Source: JAGOBP01 sp964550855 (GTDB taxonomy: Bacteria; Chloroflexota; Anaerolineae; Fen-1058). From it: a stretch of DNA of 64,000 nucleotides. Below the pieces are notes generated by a model. It ran no database searches. It was not told where the DNA came from and saw nothing but the letters and a program-made list of their open reading frames with translations. The stretch is from positions 1 through 64,000 of the forward strand of contig CAZKBQ010000007.1 in NCBI GenBank assembly GCA_964550855.1. The letters are read 5' to 3'. A program made the position numbers and the translations under genes. Positions 9,009-17,233 of the stretch are shown here, in pieces; the stretch's first letter is position 1; each line of letters starts with the position of its first letter.

Positions 9009-11852
9009 TTGGCACGCATTCTTGTCTCGCTGGACCTGGAAACGACCGGCCTCGACCCCTATCGTGACGCCATCATCGAAATCGGCGCGGTCAAATTCCG
9101 GGGCGACGAAGTCCTGGACACCTTCTCAACCTTCATCAACCCCGGCCGCACCATTCCGCCCAAGATCACGGAACTCACCGGCATCCGCAACGTCGATGTG
9201 CAGGATGCGCCACCGCTGTTCAACGTGCTGCCGCGCCTGTCCTCGTTCGTGCGCGATCTGCCGGTCATCGCCCACAACGTCAACTTCGATCTGAGCTTCC
9301 TGCAGAAGCAGCGGTTGTTCTTCGACAATCTGGCCATTGACACGTTTGAGCTGGCCGGCATGCTGATCCCGCACGCCGAGCGCTATAATCTGGGCGCGCT
9401 GGCCCGCGAAGTGGGCATCACACTGCCTGCCACGCACCGCGCGCTGGACGATGCCCGTGTGGCCCACGCCCTCTATCAGAAGATGTTCGAGCGCGCCTGC
9501 GATATTTCTCCGAAAATTCTGGAAGAGATCGTGCGGCACGCGCAGAAAGTCGATTGGCCGCTGCAGATCTTTTTTGAGGACGCGCTCAAAGCCAGCGCGC
9601 GCGGCTCCTTCACGGCGGGCAGCATTGGCGCGCAGCTCAAAGCGAAGGGACTGGCCCCCAAAGGGCAGGCGCCGATCTTCAAGCCGAAGGCGGCGGAAAA
9701 ACCCCTGCGCCCGACCGATGATCCCGGCCCGATCGATGTCGATGAAGTGGCGGCGCTGCTGGAGACCGGCGGCGCGTTCGAACAGACCTTTCCGCACTTT
9801 GAACACCGGCCGCAGCAGGTGGAGATGCTGCGCTCCGTGGCCAACGCTTTCAACACCGGCCAGCATCTGCTGGTGGAAGCCGGCACCGGCACCGGCAAAT
9901 CCATCGCCTACCTGCTGCCGGCCATTTACTGGGCCGCGCGCAACGGCCAGCGCGTGGTCGTGTCCACCAACACCATCAATCTGCAAGAGCAGCTCGCCGC
10001 CAAAGACGTGCCCGATCTGCAGAAGATTCTGCCGTTTGAATTTCACGCCGCCGTGTTGAAAGGCCGCTCGCACTATTTGTGTCCATCGCGCCTGCAGCAG
10101 CTGCGCCGCAGCGGCCCGGCCAACGCCGACGAGATGCGGGTGCTGGTCAAGGTGCTGATGTGGCTGCCGTCCACCGTCAGCGGCGACGGCGATGAGCTGT
10201 TCATTCCCAACGCCGCCGAGCGCGCCGCCTGGTCGCGCATCAGCGCCGAGAGCGAAGCCTGCACCGCCGAGCGCTGCGCGGCCAACGACTGCTTCTTTCA
10301 CCGCGCGCGCCAGCAGGCCGAGGCCGCGCACGTGCTCATCGTCAACCACGCGCTGCTCATGGCCGATGTGGCCGTGGCGAACCGCGCCTTGCCCGAATAC
10401 GAATACCTGATCATCGACGAAGCGCACCATCTGGAAGACGCCACCACCGATCAACTGAGCTTCTCGATGAGCCGCGTGCAGCTCAAGCGGCTGCTGCAGG
10501 AGATCGGCCGGCTGGAAGGCAGCAAGGCCGACGGCGTGCTGGCCGACACCATCGGCCGCATCCGCCGCGTCGTGCCCGACGAGATCGGCGACAAAGTCTA
10601 TGAGCTGGGCCGCCAGATCGCCGAGGGGATCGATCGGGCCATCCGTAACGCCGATGACCTGTTCGATCTGCTGAGCGAGTTCGCCGACGAGCACGTTCAA
10701 AACAAGAGCGACTATACGCAGCGTCTGCGCCTGCTGCCGGGTCTGCGCACCCAGCCCGCGTGGAGCAGCATCGAGATCGCCTGGGATGATCTGAGTGCGC
10801 CTTTGCTCGATGCGGCCAGCGGTCTGGCCAAATTGACCACGGCGCTGAAGGACCTGCGCGATTACGATGTCCCCGATTTCGACGAGACGCTGGCGCGGCT
10901 GAGCGGCTATACCCGATCGCTCGACGAGGCCCGTGCGCGCATGGGCGCGATCCTGTCGAAGCCGGCTGCCGGCGAGATCTGCTGGCTGGAGGTGGAGCAT
11001 AACTCAGCGGGGCGGGGCGGCGACCGCGCGCTGGTCAGCGTGAATTCCGCGCCGCTGCACGTGGGGCCGCTGCTGCAAGAGCATCTGTGGAACACCAAGA
11101 AATCGGTCGTGCTTACCTCAGCCACCCTGCGCACCGGGCAGACCTTTAACTTCCTGCGCGATCGGTTATCGGCGCAGGATATGGACGATCTGGCAGTCGG
11201 TTCGCCGTTCGACTACAAAACTTCGACGCTGGTGTATCTGGTGACGGATATTCCCGAACCGGGGCAGACCGGTTTTCAGCAGGCACTGGACAAGGGCCTG
11301 ACGGCGCTGGCGATCGCCATGCAGGGCCGCACGCTGGTGCTGTTCACTTCGTACGCCTCGCTCAAGGCCACGTCCAAAGGCATCACCAGCGCGTTGAACC
11401 AGGCCGGCATCCTGGTGTACGAGCAGGGCGACGGCTCATCGCGGCGGCAGCTGATGGAGAACTTCCGCACGTCTGAGCGGGCCGTTTTGCTGGGCACGCG
11501 CTCATTCTGGGAAGGTGTCGATATTCCCGGCGAGGCGCTGTCGTGTCTGGCGCTGACGCGGCTGCCGTTTGCCGTGCCCACCGATCCGATCTTCGCCGCC
11601 CGATCGGAAACGTTCGGCGACATGTCGTTTATGGAGTATTCAGTGCCCGACGCGGTGCTGAAGTTCCGCCAGGGCTTCGGCCGCCTGATCCGCACAAAAT
11701 CAGATCGCGGCGTGGTGGCGGTCTTCGACAAACGCCTGCTGACCAAGCAGTACGGCCAGACGTTCTTGCAATCGCTGCCCGACTGCACGGTGCGGCGTGG
11801 CCCGTGGGCGGACCTGGCCAAAGCCGCCGCCGCGTGGATGAAGCCAGCGTGA
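9009..11852 (+). CDS. dinG: DnaQ-type exonuclease fused to DinG-family helicase
   Basis: 947-aa DNA-processing enzyme. Residues 1-165 are a DEDDh 3'-5' exonuclease (LDLETTGLDPY, HNVNFDLSFL, HRALDDARVAHAL). From about 255 it is an XPD/DinG superfamily 2 helicase: Walker A AGTGTGKS (K297), DEAHH at 470-474 and C-terminal motifs GTRSFWEGVDIPGE and QGFGRLIRTKSD. Four Cys (358, 418, 423, 428) occupy the place of the DinG/XPD iron-sulfur cluster, so helicase activity is plausible; Bacillus and Staphylococcus fusions of this type lack the cluster and act mainly as nucleases. The start is TTG, because an in-frame stop lies just upstream and no later Met precedes the ExoI motif. No ribosome site is visible. 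Confidence 0.95.
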   Translation: MARILVSLDLETTGLDPYRDAIIEIGAVKFRGDEVLDTFSTFINPGRTIPPKITELTGIRNVDVQDAPPLFNVLPRLSSFVRDLPVIAHNVNFDLSFLQKQRLFFDNLAIDTFELAGMLIPHAERYNLGALAREVGITLPATHRALDDARVAHALYQKMFERACDISPKILEEIVRHAQKVDWPLQIFFEDALKASARGSFTAGSIGAQLKAKGLAPKGQAPIFKPKAAEKPLRPTDDPGPIDVDEVAALLETGGAFEQTFPHFEHRPQQVEMLRSVANAFNTGQHLLVEAGTGTGKSIAYLLPAIYWAARNGQRVVVSTNTINLQEQLAAKDVPDLQKILPFEFHAAVLKGRSHYLCPSRLQQLRRSGPANADEMRVLVKVLMWLPSTVSGDGDELFIPNAAERAAWSRISAESEACTAERCAANDCFFHRARQQAEAAHVLIVNHALLMADVAVANRALPEYEYLIIDEAHHLEDATTDQLSFSMSRVQLKRLLQEIGRLEGSKADGVLADTIGRIRRVVPDEIGDKVYELGRQIAEGIDRAIRNADDLFDLLSEFADEHVQNKSDYTQRLRLLPGLRTQPAWSSIEIAWDDLSAPLLDAASGLAKLTTALKDLRDYDVPDFDETLARLSGYTRSLDEARARMGAILSKPAAGEICWLEVEHNSAGRGGDRALVSVNSAPLHVGPLLQEHLWNTKKSVVLTSATLRTGQTFNFLRDRLSAQDMDDLAVGSPFDYKTSTLVYLVTDIPEPGQTGFQQALDKGLTALAIAMQGRTLVLFTSYASLKATSKGITSALNQAGILVYEQGDGSSRRQLMENFRTSERAVLLGTRSFWEGVDIPGEALSCLALTRLPFAVPTDPIFAARSETFGDMSFMEYSVPDAVLKFRQGFGRLIRTKSDRGVVAVFDKRLLTKQYGQTFLQSLPDCTVRRGPWADLAKAAAAWMKPA

Positions 11853-11915
11853 TCCACGACGGACACGAGGAGCCCACAGCCGAGTTTCAGCGAGTCTTCG
11901 CGCTCTTCGTTGATC

Positions 11916-13925
11916 ATGGCCGATATGCTGCGCCGACTCATTTCACCCCCGAGCCTGAAACCGGTTGTAACGGAACCCGCCGCCCGTTGGCCGCTGTATC
12001 TGGGCCTGATGGCGGCGCTGGCCCTGACGCTGCTGCTCTACCTCAACACGCTGAGCCTGCCCTTCTTTCAGGACGACGTGATCCACGCGCGCTGGCTGTC
12101 CACCCGCACCGCGCTCGATCCGTGGCTGACGGCCGAAAACCTGCCTACGTATCGCCCCTTAGGCGAGTCGCTGCTGAAGCTGTGGTACGACGTGCTGGGC
12201 CGCCACGTGCCGGCCGTCCTGCGGCTGCAAAACATCCTGATGCACGCGCTGAACGCCGCGCTGGTGGCGCTGCTGGCGCTGCGGTTCGATGGGTCTAAGA
12301 GGCGCTACTTAACAGCCGGGCTGGCGGCGGTGCTGTTCGCGGCCTTTCCGTTCGCCTACCAGGCCGTGGTCTGGATCAACGTCTTCTTCTACCCGCTGGG
12401 CACGCTGCTGATGCTGCTGTGCGCGCTGGCTTACATCCGGGCGCGGACGCGCGGCCAGCGGCGCTGGCTCGTCGCCGCCTGGTTGTTGTGCTTCCTCGCC
12501 CCGGCCGAGATCGAGTGGGGGCTGATGACGGGCGCGATCCTGTTCGGTCTGGAGATCATGTGGTGGCGGCAAAAACGATCGGCGCGGCCGTGGCTCCCCG
12601 GCCCGATCGTAGGCCTGGGCCTCAACGTGATCTTCTTCGTCATCTGGCAGATCGTGCCCAAATTTGACTACGCCAGCGGCATGAAGCCCTTCGACGTGGA
12701 AGGGCTGCTGCAAAAAAGCACGTACTTCCTGCAAGGCCTAATCTATCCGACCGCGCCGCTGGCCGTGCCGCTGATGAACCAGCGCGGCCTGAGCGATCTT
12801 GACGCCGTGCGACTCGTCGCCTTGATCACGCTGCTGCCCATGATCGTCTTGCTGGTGCGGCGCGGGCGTGGCTGGCTGCTGCTGGGCGGCGTGGCTTGGT
12901 TCGGCCTGCTCATTACGCCCTCGCTGCTGACCACCGACTTTGATTACGTGATCAACTCGCCGCGCCTGTTGTACCCGGCGGCGGTGGGCATCGTCAGCGT
13001 GTGGGCGGCGTTCCTGGCGGAGTTGATGGCCGCAGGGCGATTTCAGATCGCGCGCACGGCGCTGACGCTGGGCGCGCTGGCGTTGATCGTCGCGCACAAT
13101 GTTTCGTTCGTCGGCACAGCCAATCGGTTGTATCACCTGGCCGAAGAGCCGGTGCACGCGCTGGCCGCCGCAGCCCGCTCAACGCCGGCCGATGACGCGC
13201 TGTTGTTCGTCAACCTGCCGTCGTGGCTGGCGCCCGTTCATCATGATTACGCGCTGGGCAATCACGGTGTGCAGTTCATTACCGGTTACGCCGGCATCAA
13301 CGACGTGATCGCGGCGTACAACGGCGTCGATCATTTTTCGCGCGCGATCAGCTTCACCAGCCTGAGCAGCGAAGTGCCATACTACTTTGGATTGTATGGC
13401 CCCAAGCTGGACTGGCCCGATCTGATCGAGCACCTGGCGCAATCGGGCGACGTTTATCTGGCGCGCTATGGTCCCGATCGGATCCGGTTGCTGCCCGCCG
13501 GCCGCGTGACGGCGGTTGCGCCTGGCGCCCCGACCGCGCGTTTTGGTTCGATGCTGACGCTGGGCGCGACGCAGGTGATCAGCCGCGAGCGCTCGATCGA
13601 AGTGGCGCTGAACTGGCGCATTGATCAAACGCCCGATCAGGATTTATCCGTATTTGTGCACGTGTACGGGCCTGACGGCGCGCTCGTCACGCAATCAGAC
13701 GGTTACCCGTTGCTGGGTCTGGCGCCCTTCGGCAACTGGCCGGCGGGGCAAACGCTGCAAGATCGGCACACGCTGGACTGGCCGGATAATGCGCCCGCCG
13801 GGGTCTATCGCGTGGGGGTGGGCGTGTACGATCGGGGCACGGGGCAGCGCCTGCCGGCCGTCGATACGACCGGCAGGCGCCTGCCCGACGACGCCATCAT
13901 CATTGCGTCGATCGATCATTCCTGA
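11916..13925 (+). CDS. GT-C-like polytopic membrane protein with C-terminal beta domain (copy 1)
   Basis: About 669 aa. The N-terminal two thirds carry roughly 10-11 membrane helices. An acidic pair in the first extracytoplasmic loop (LPFFQDDVIHARWL) resembles the metal/phosphate-binding loop of GT-C glycosyltransferases that use polyprenyl-phosphate sugars. The last 140 residues are soluble and beta-rich (LSVFVHVYGPDG, AGVYRVGVGVYDRGTGQRLP), often found at the end of such proteins in Chloroflexota. The neighbouring gene is a clear paralogue, so both may glycosylate envelope molecules. Donor and acceptor are unknown. ATG 11916 is preferred over TTG 11910. Confidence 0.8.
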   Translation: MADMLRRLISPPSLKPVVTEPAARWPLYLGLMAALALTLLLYLNTLSLPFFQDDVIHARWLSTRTALDPWLTAENLPTYRPLGESLLKLWYDVLGRHVPAVLRLQNILMHALNAALVALLALRFDGSKRRYLTAGLAAVLFAAFPFAYQAVVWINVFFYPLGTLLMLLCALAYIRARTRGQRRWLVAAWLLCFLAPAEIEWGLMTGAILFGLEIMWWRQKRSARPWLPGPIVGLGLNVIFFVIWQIVPKFDYASGMKPFDVEGLLQKSTYFLQGLIYPTAPLAVPLMNQRGLSDLDAVRLVALITLLPMIVLLVRRGRGWLLLGGVAWFGLLITPSLLTTDFDYVINSPRLLYPAAVGIVSVWAAFLAELMAAGRFQIARTALTLGALALIVAHNVSFVGTANRLYHLAEEPVHALAAAARSTPADDALLFVNLPSWLAPVHHDYALGNHGVQFITGYAGINDVIAAYNGVDHFSRAISFTSLSSEVPYYFGLYGPKLDWPDLIEHLAQSGDVYLARYGPDRIRLLPAGRVTAVAPGAPTARFGSMLTLGATQVISRERSIEVALNWRIDQTPDQDLSVFVHVYGPDGALVTQSDGYPLLGLAPFGNWPAGQTLQDRHTLDWPDNAPAGVYRVGVGVYDRGTGQRLPAVDTTGRRLPDDAIIIASIDHS

Positions 13926-13949
13926 CCGCGCTGCAATCCATCAAACATC

Positions 13950-15893
13950 ATGCACCTGTCCAAGCGAGCCGGGTTGTTCATCACCGCGTTGATCCTCGCC
14001 GCTGCCACGCTGCTGGCTTACGGCGACGCGCTGCGCCTGCCGTTCTTCTTCGACGACATGACGCACTACACGTGGCTGCGCGGGCAGTCGCTGCTCTCGA
14101 TCTTCCTCTCGGCGGCCGGCCGGCCGTATTACCGCCCGCTGCAATTCTTCCTGTGGAAGCTGTACGAAACGATCTTCAACGCCGATTCCGTGTGGTTTTA
14201 TCACGCGCTGAGTTTGATTGCGCACGCGCTGAATGCCCTGCTGGTGACGGTGTTGGTGCGGCGATTGAGTCGTCGCCCCGATCGCTGGTGGCCGGCGATG
14301 CTGGCCGGGCTGATCTTTGCGTGGTTCCCGTTCTCCTATCAAGTGGTCACGCTGCCGGCCTCGTTCACACATCCCATGGCGGCGTTGTTCGTCCTGTTGA
14401 CGGTGCTGACCTACGATCGGTTCCGCGAGACGACTCAGCGACGGTGGTTGGTAAGTGCCGGCCTGCTGGCGGTGATGGCGCATGCCAGCAACGAAGGCAC
14501 CTTGATGCTCTTCGGGCTCATTGCGCTGACAGAGTGGCTGCCGCCGCGTCCGCGCCGCGACTGGCGCTGGGTGCCGGTCTTCGCCATCATCGCGACGGCC
14601 TATTACGGGTGGTACCAGTCACGCCCGCATGACCTGGGCGGGGCCTTTGGGCTGCGCCAGCTCGAAACGATCGTTCAAAACGCGATCTATGCCCTGCAAG
14701 GACTTACCTACCCCGCGCAGCCTTTAGGGCGAATACTGATGGAGTGGGGGTTGAGCGATCAGGCGGCGGTGCTGTGCGTGGCGGTGCCGGTGATGGTCGG
14801 TCTGGCGGTCGTGCTGGCACGCGCGGGACGACTGAAGTCTTTCGTCTTTGGCGCGGGCTGGTATGTCCTGAGCATGGTCGCGCCGGTGCTGCTCCTCTCA
14901 CACGACTATCTGATCAACGCGCCGCGCACCCTGTACGTGGCGTCCATCGGCGCGGCGTGGCTGTGGGCGCTGGCGATGGACAGCGCGGCGGGCGTGCTCA
15001 AACCGATCGGCTGGCGGCGCGGCCTGGCTGTGGCGCTTGCGCTACTCATTCTGGCGCCGTCGTTGATCTTCATCCGTCAGCGCATGGACCTGCACAATCT
15101 GAATGCTGCGCCGCTCAACGAAGCGCTGGCTGCCGCGCAGGCGCAGCCCGCCAATCAACTCTTGTTTGTCAATCTGCCCGCGTGGATCAGCACTCCGCAG
15201 CTATGGTATCCCATCGGACACGAGGGCGCGCTCTTCATGCCGGGTTACAGCACCATGGCCGAGTTTGTGTCCACCAACCTCAATCGTCCCGCGCGCGATG
15301 TGGCCGTGGAGTTCAACAACCTGTCCGCACCCCAGCCTTATTACTATGGCGTGTACGGCCCGGCGTTGGGCTGGGATGATCTGGAGCGGCAGGTGCGCGC
15401 CGCCGATCGCGTGTATTTCACGACTTATGCGCCGGATCGGATCGAGTTGCTCGAAGCGGGCCGATTAATCCGATCAACCGGCGATGCGGCCGTGGCCGTC
15501 TTCGGCGATGTGGCGGTCTTGCGGCAAACCGATTGGTCGATCTGTGCCCGGCGGCTGCAGGTGCGGCTGACGTGGCAGGCTGTGCCGGAGGGCGATTGGC
15601 ACGTCTTCGTACAACTCCTTAACCCAGACGGCTCGCTGGCCGCGCAGCACGACAGCCCGCCGCTGATGGGCCTGATGCCGTTCTGGATGTTTCAGCCGGG
15701 CGACGTGGTGGAAGACGTGCATGCGATCGATCTGGCGGCGCTGCCGGCCGGGCGCACTTATACGCTGGTGGCGGGCCTGTATGACCCCGCGACCGGCGAG
15801 CGGTTGCCGGTGAGGACGGACGGCGCGGAACCGGCCGACCGGGCCGTGCGGGTGGCCGCCGTGCCGATCGGGGCGGACGCAAACTGCCGCTAG
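13950..15893 (+). CDS. GT-C-like polytopic membrane protein with C-terminal beta domain (copy 2)
   Basis: 647 aa; tandem paralogue of the preceding gene after only 24 nt, so probably co-transcribed. Same plan: first helix, LPFFFDDMTHYTWLRG acidic loop, about ten helices with the shared LSLIAHALNALLV motif, a periplasm-like loop with LLFVNLPAWISTP, and a C-terminal beta domain (DWHVFVQLLNPDG, TYTLVAGLYDPATGERLP). The family assignment rests on topology and the acidic loop, not on a recognised catalytic signature. The efp promoter overlaps its stop codon. Confidence 0.8.
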   Translation: MHLSKRAGLFITALILAAATLLAYGDALRLPFFFDDMTHYTWLRGQSLLSIFLSAAGRPYYRPLQFFLWKLYETIFNADSVWFYHALSLIAHALNALLVTVLVRRLSRRPDRWWPAMLAGLIFAWFPFSYQVVTLPASFTHPMAALFVLLTVLTYDRFRETTQRRWLVSAGLLAVMAHASNEGTLMLFGLIALTEWLPPRPRRDWRWVPVFAIIATAYYGWYQSRPHDLGGAFGLRQLETIVQNAIYALQGLTYPAQPLGRILMEWGLSDQAAVLCVAVPVMVGLAVVLARAGRLKSFVFGAGWYVLSMVAPVLLLSHDYLINAPRTLYVASIGAAWLWALAMDSAAGVLKPIGWRRGLAVALALLILAPSLIFIRQRMDLHNLNAAPLNEALAAAQAQPANQLLFVNLPAWISTPQLWYPIGHEGALFMPGYSTMAEFVSTNLNRPARDVAVEFNNLSAPQPYYYGVYGPALGWDDLERQVRAADRVYFTTYAPDRIELLEAGRLIRSTGDAAVAVFGDVAVLRQTDWSICARRLQVRLTWQAVPEGDWHVFVQLLNPDGSLAAQHDSPPLMGLMPFWMFQPGDVVEDVHAIDLAALPAGRTYTLVAGLYDPATGERLPVRTDGAEPADRAVRVAAVPIGADANCR

Positions 15894-15897
15894 GTGT

Positions 15898-15926
15898 TTG
15901 ACCCCGATGCCGGGCGTTGGTATAAT
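15898..15926 (+). promoter_or_regulatory. Strong promoter of efp
   Basis: TTGACC (15898-15903), a 17-nt spacer, then TATAAT (15921-15926) preceded by TGG. It sits just after the stop codon of the GT-C-like gene, giving a leader of about 33 nt before the ATG at 15966. Confidence 0.85.
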
Positions 15927-15965
15927 CGCTTGTCAAATTTCAACGAGTCAGGAGCAGTGGCAGCA

Positions 15966-16523
15966 ATGATTGACGTGAATGATCTTCGCAAGGGCACGAC
16001 GTTTGAACTGGACGGCCGGCTGTTTCGCGTGTTGGAGTACTCGCACAACAAACCGGGACGCGGCAACGCGACGATCCGCACCAAGGTGCGCGACATCCGC
16101 ACGGGGGCGACGTTTGAAAAGACGTTCCAGTCGGGCGACCGTGTGCAGGACATCCGCATTGAAAACCGCCAGATGCAATACCTGTATCATGACGGCGACT
16201 TGTATCACTTCATGGACACCGAGACTTACGACCAGATTGCGCTGGATGCCAAGCTGCTGGCCGAGGCGACCAACTTTTTGATGGACGGCATGAGCGTGGT
16301 GGTGCAAGACTACAATGGCGAGGCGCTGGGCATCGACCTGCCGGTGACGGTGGACCTGAAGGTGACACAGGCCGATGTGGCGGTGCGCGGCGATACGGCG
16401 ACGGGCGCCAACAAGTATGTGACAGTGGAGACGGGCTATCGTGTGCAGGTGCCGCTGTTCGTGAACGAGGGCGACACCATTCGCATCGACACGCGCAGCG
16501 GGGAATATCTGACGCGAGTATAG
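15966..16523 (+). CDS. efp: Elongation factor P
   Basis: 185-aa translation factor that relieves ribosome stalling at polyproline. All three domains are present (KOW-like 1-65, OB 66-128, C-terminal 129-185 with VQVPLFVNEGDTIRIDTRSGEY). The loop that reaches the peptidyl-transferase centre reads HNKPGRGNA, with Arg at position 32 where Bacillus and E. coli have Lys, as in Thermus and the rhamnosylated EF-P of Pseudomonas. No EarP- or EpmA-like modifying enzyme is in the window. The ATG at 15966 follows AGGAG by 11 nt. The long Ala-Pro linkers of neighbouring proteins explain a need for EF-P. Confidence 0.97.
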   Translation: MIDVNDLRKGTTFELDGRLFRVLEYSHNKPGRGNATIRTKVRDIRTGATFEKTFQSGDRVQDIRIENRQMQYLYHDGDLYHFMDTETYDQIALDAKLLAEATNFLMDGMSVVVQDYNGEALGIDLPVTVDLKVTQADVAVRGDTATGANKYVTVETGYRVQVPLFVNEGDTIRIDTRSGEYLTRV

Positions 16524-16544
16524 GCGGATCGGGTGACAAACAAC

Positions 16545-16582
16545 AACGGGCGAGGCCGGTGGCTTCGCCCGTTTGATTTTCT
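16545..16582 (+). terminator. Bidirectional terminator between efp and the SWIM gene
   Basis: A 13-bp stem with one G-U pair (16545-16557 with 16561-16573) is followed by TGATTTTCTCTT on the plus strand. On the minus strand it is followed by TTGTTGTTTG, so it can also end the convergent SWIM gene. Confidence 0.88.
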
Positions 16583-16592
16583 CTTCACTTGT

Positions 16593-16844
16593 CTAGTGCA
16601 TGATGCTGGGGATTGCGCCCGGCAGCATCTGGCCGAGCACTTTCTCGATGGCGATGGTGTGGCTGCACTGCTGGTGGCTGACGAAGAACTCGCAATCGCA
16701 CTGCCAGCTGCCGCGATCGTAGTTGACCTGGTGGTTCTTGTGTTCGCCGCGCACGGTGACGGTAATCTGCTGGAACTCAAACCGTTCCGGCTCGCGCGCG
16801 TACTTGACTGCTTTTTCGATCTTGCCAATCATGCCCGAATCCAT
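16593..16844 (-). CDS. Small SWIM zinc-finger protein
   Basis: 83-aa protein whose C-terminal half is a SWIM zinc finger (CDCEFFVSHQQCSH, CxC-x8-CxH). In larger proteins this motif binds DNA or protein, often beside SNF2 ATPases; here it stands alone. The N-terminal half is a helix plus two predicted strands (FEFQQITVTVRGEHKNHQVNY). AGGAGG precedes the ATG by 5 nt. A strong minus-strand promoter and terminator lie upstream (16884-17023), so the gene is either read through from that element or has its own weak promoter. Confidence 0.88.
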   Translation of the reverse strand: MDSGMIGKIEKAVKYAREPERFEFQQITVTVRGEHKNHQVNYDRGSWQCDCEFFVSHQQCSHTIAIEKVLGQMLPGAIPSIMH

Positions 16845-16883
16845 GCTACCTCCTGTGAGATGAGGGTGTGGTGATCGAGATAC

Positions 16884-16987
16884 AAAAAAGCACGACGCCC
16901 GTTAAGGCCATCGTGCTTTGGCGACTCCGCTGCGGATGGGTGCTGTACTGCCGCTTGCCAGTTTCAAGGCGAGTGATCCTCCGACTT
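16884..16987 (-). ncRNA. Candidate small RNA or attenuated leader, about 104 nt
   Basis: On the minus strand a near-consensus promoter (16994-17023) is followed about 7 nt later by a non-coding stretch that ends in a textbook terminator: AAAGCACGA and TCGTGCTTT arms (16911-16919 and 16887-16895) and six U at 16884-16889. In between, TGGC..GCGG pairs with CCGC..GCCA, and CTTG/CAAG can form a second hairpin. I see no open frame with a ribosome site inside. It does not carry the SRP RNA core, 6S RNA layout or any riboswitch signature I know. It may be a free small RNA, or a leader controlling the SWIM gene 40 nt downstream by termination. Confidence 0.7.
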
Positions 16988-16993
16988 GTAAAT

Positions 16994-17023
16994 AGTATAG
17001 GCTATGATCGGCGGGACTGTCAA
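16994..17023 (-). promoter_or_regulatory. Near-consensus promoter of the small RNA
   Basis: On the minus strand TTGACA (17018-17023), an 18-nt spacer, and TATACT (16994-16999). One of the best -35/-10 pairs in the window. The rest of the gap, 17024-17162, shows only a small GGCTGT/ACAGCC hairpin (17079-17093). Confidence 0.85.
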
Positions 17024-17162
17024 CCCTTGAATTACCGATTTTGCCCGACGATTGTCATACGTTTGCGGGGGTTGTGATGGCTGTAACACAGCCGGCCCTG
17101 AGGCGACTATTCACCGCAGCGGGCGATGGATGAATGAGAGATGCCGGCCATTTCAATAGCGG

Positions 17163-17191
17163 TTGCGGGTCTTTGGGGGGTAGGTTATACT
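17163..17191 (+). promoter_or_regulatory. Promoter of gnd
   Basis: TTGCGG (17163-17168), a 17-nt spacer, TATACT (17186-17191); the ATG is at 17234. Confidence 0.7.
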
Positions 17192-17233
17192 GATTTAATC
17201 CGATCAGATGACTTGACAGTAGAAGGGAGACGC

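Noticed and set aside
9126..11000. 624-codon minus-strand frame opposite dinG
   Set aside because: Arg/Gln/His-rich shadow with no recognisable domain; the plus strand has all helicase and exonuclease motifs.
16884..16987. SRP RNA, 6S RNA or a known riboswitch
   Set aside because: The SRP tetraloop/AGCAGCC core is absent, the length is too short for 6S or tmRNA, and none of the aptamer signatures I know fit; left as unclassified.
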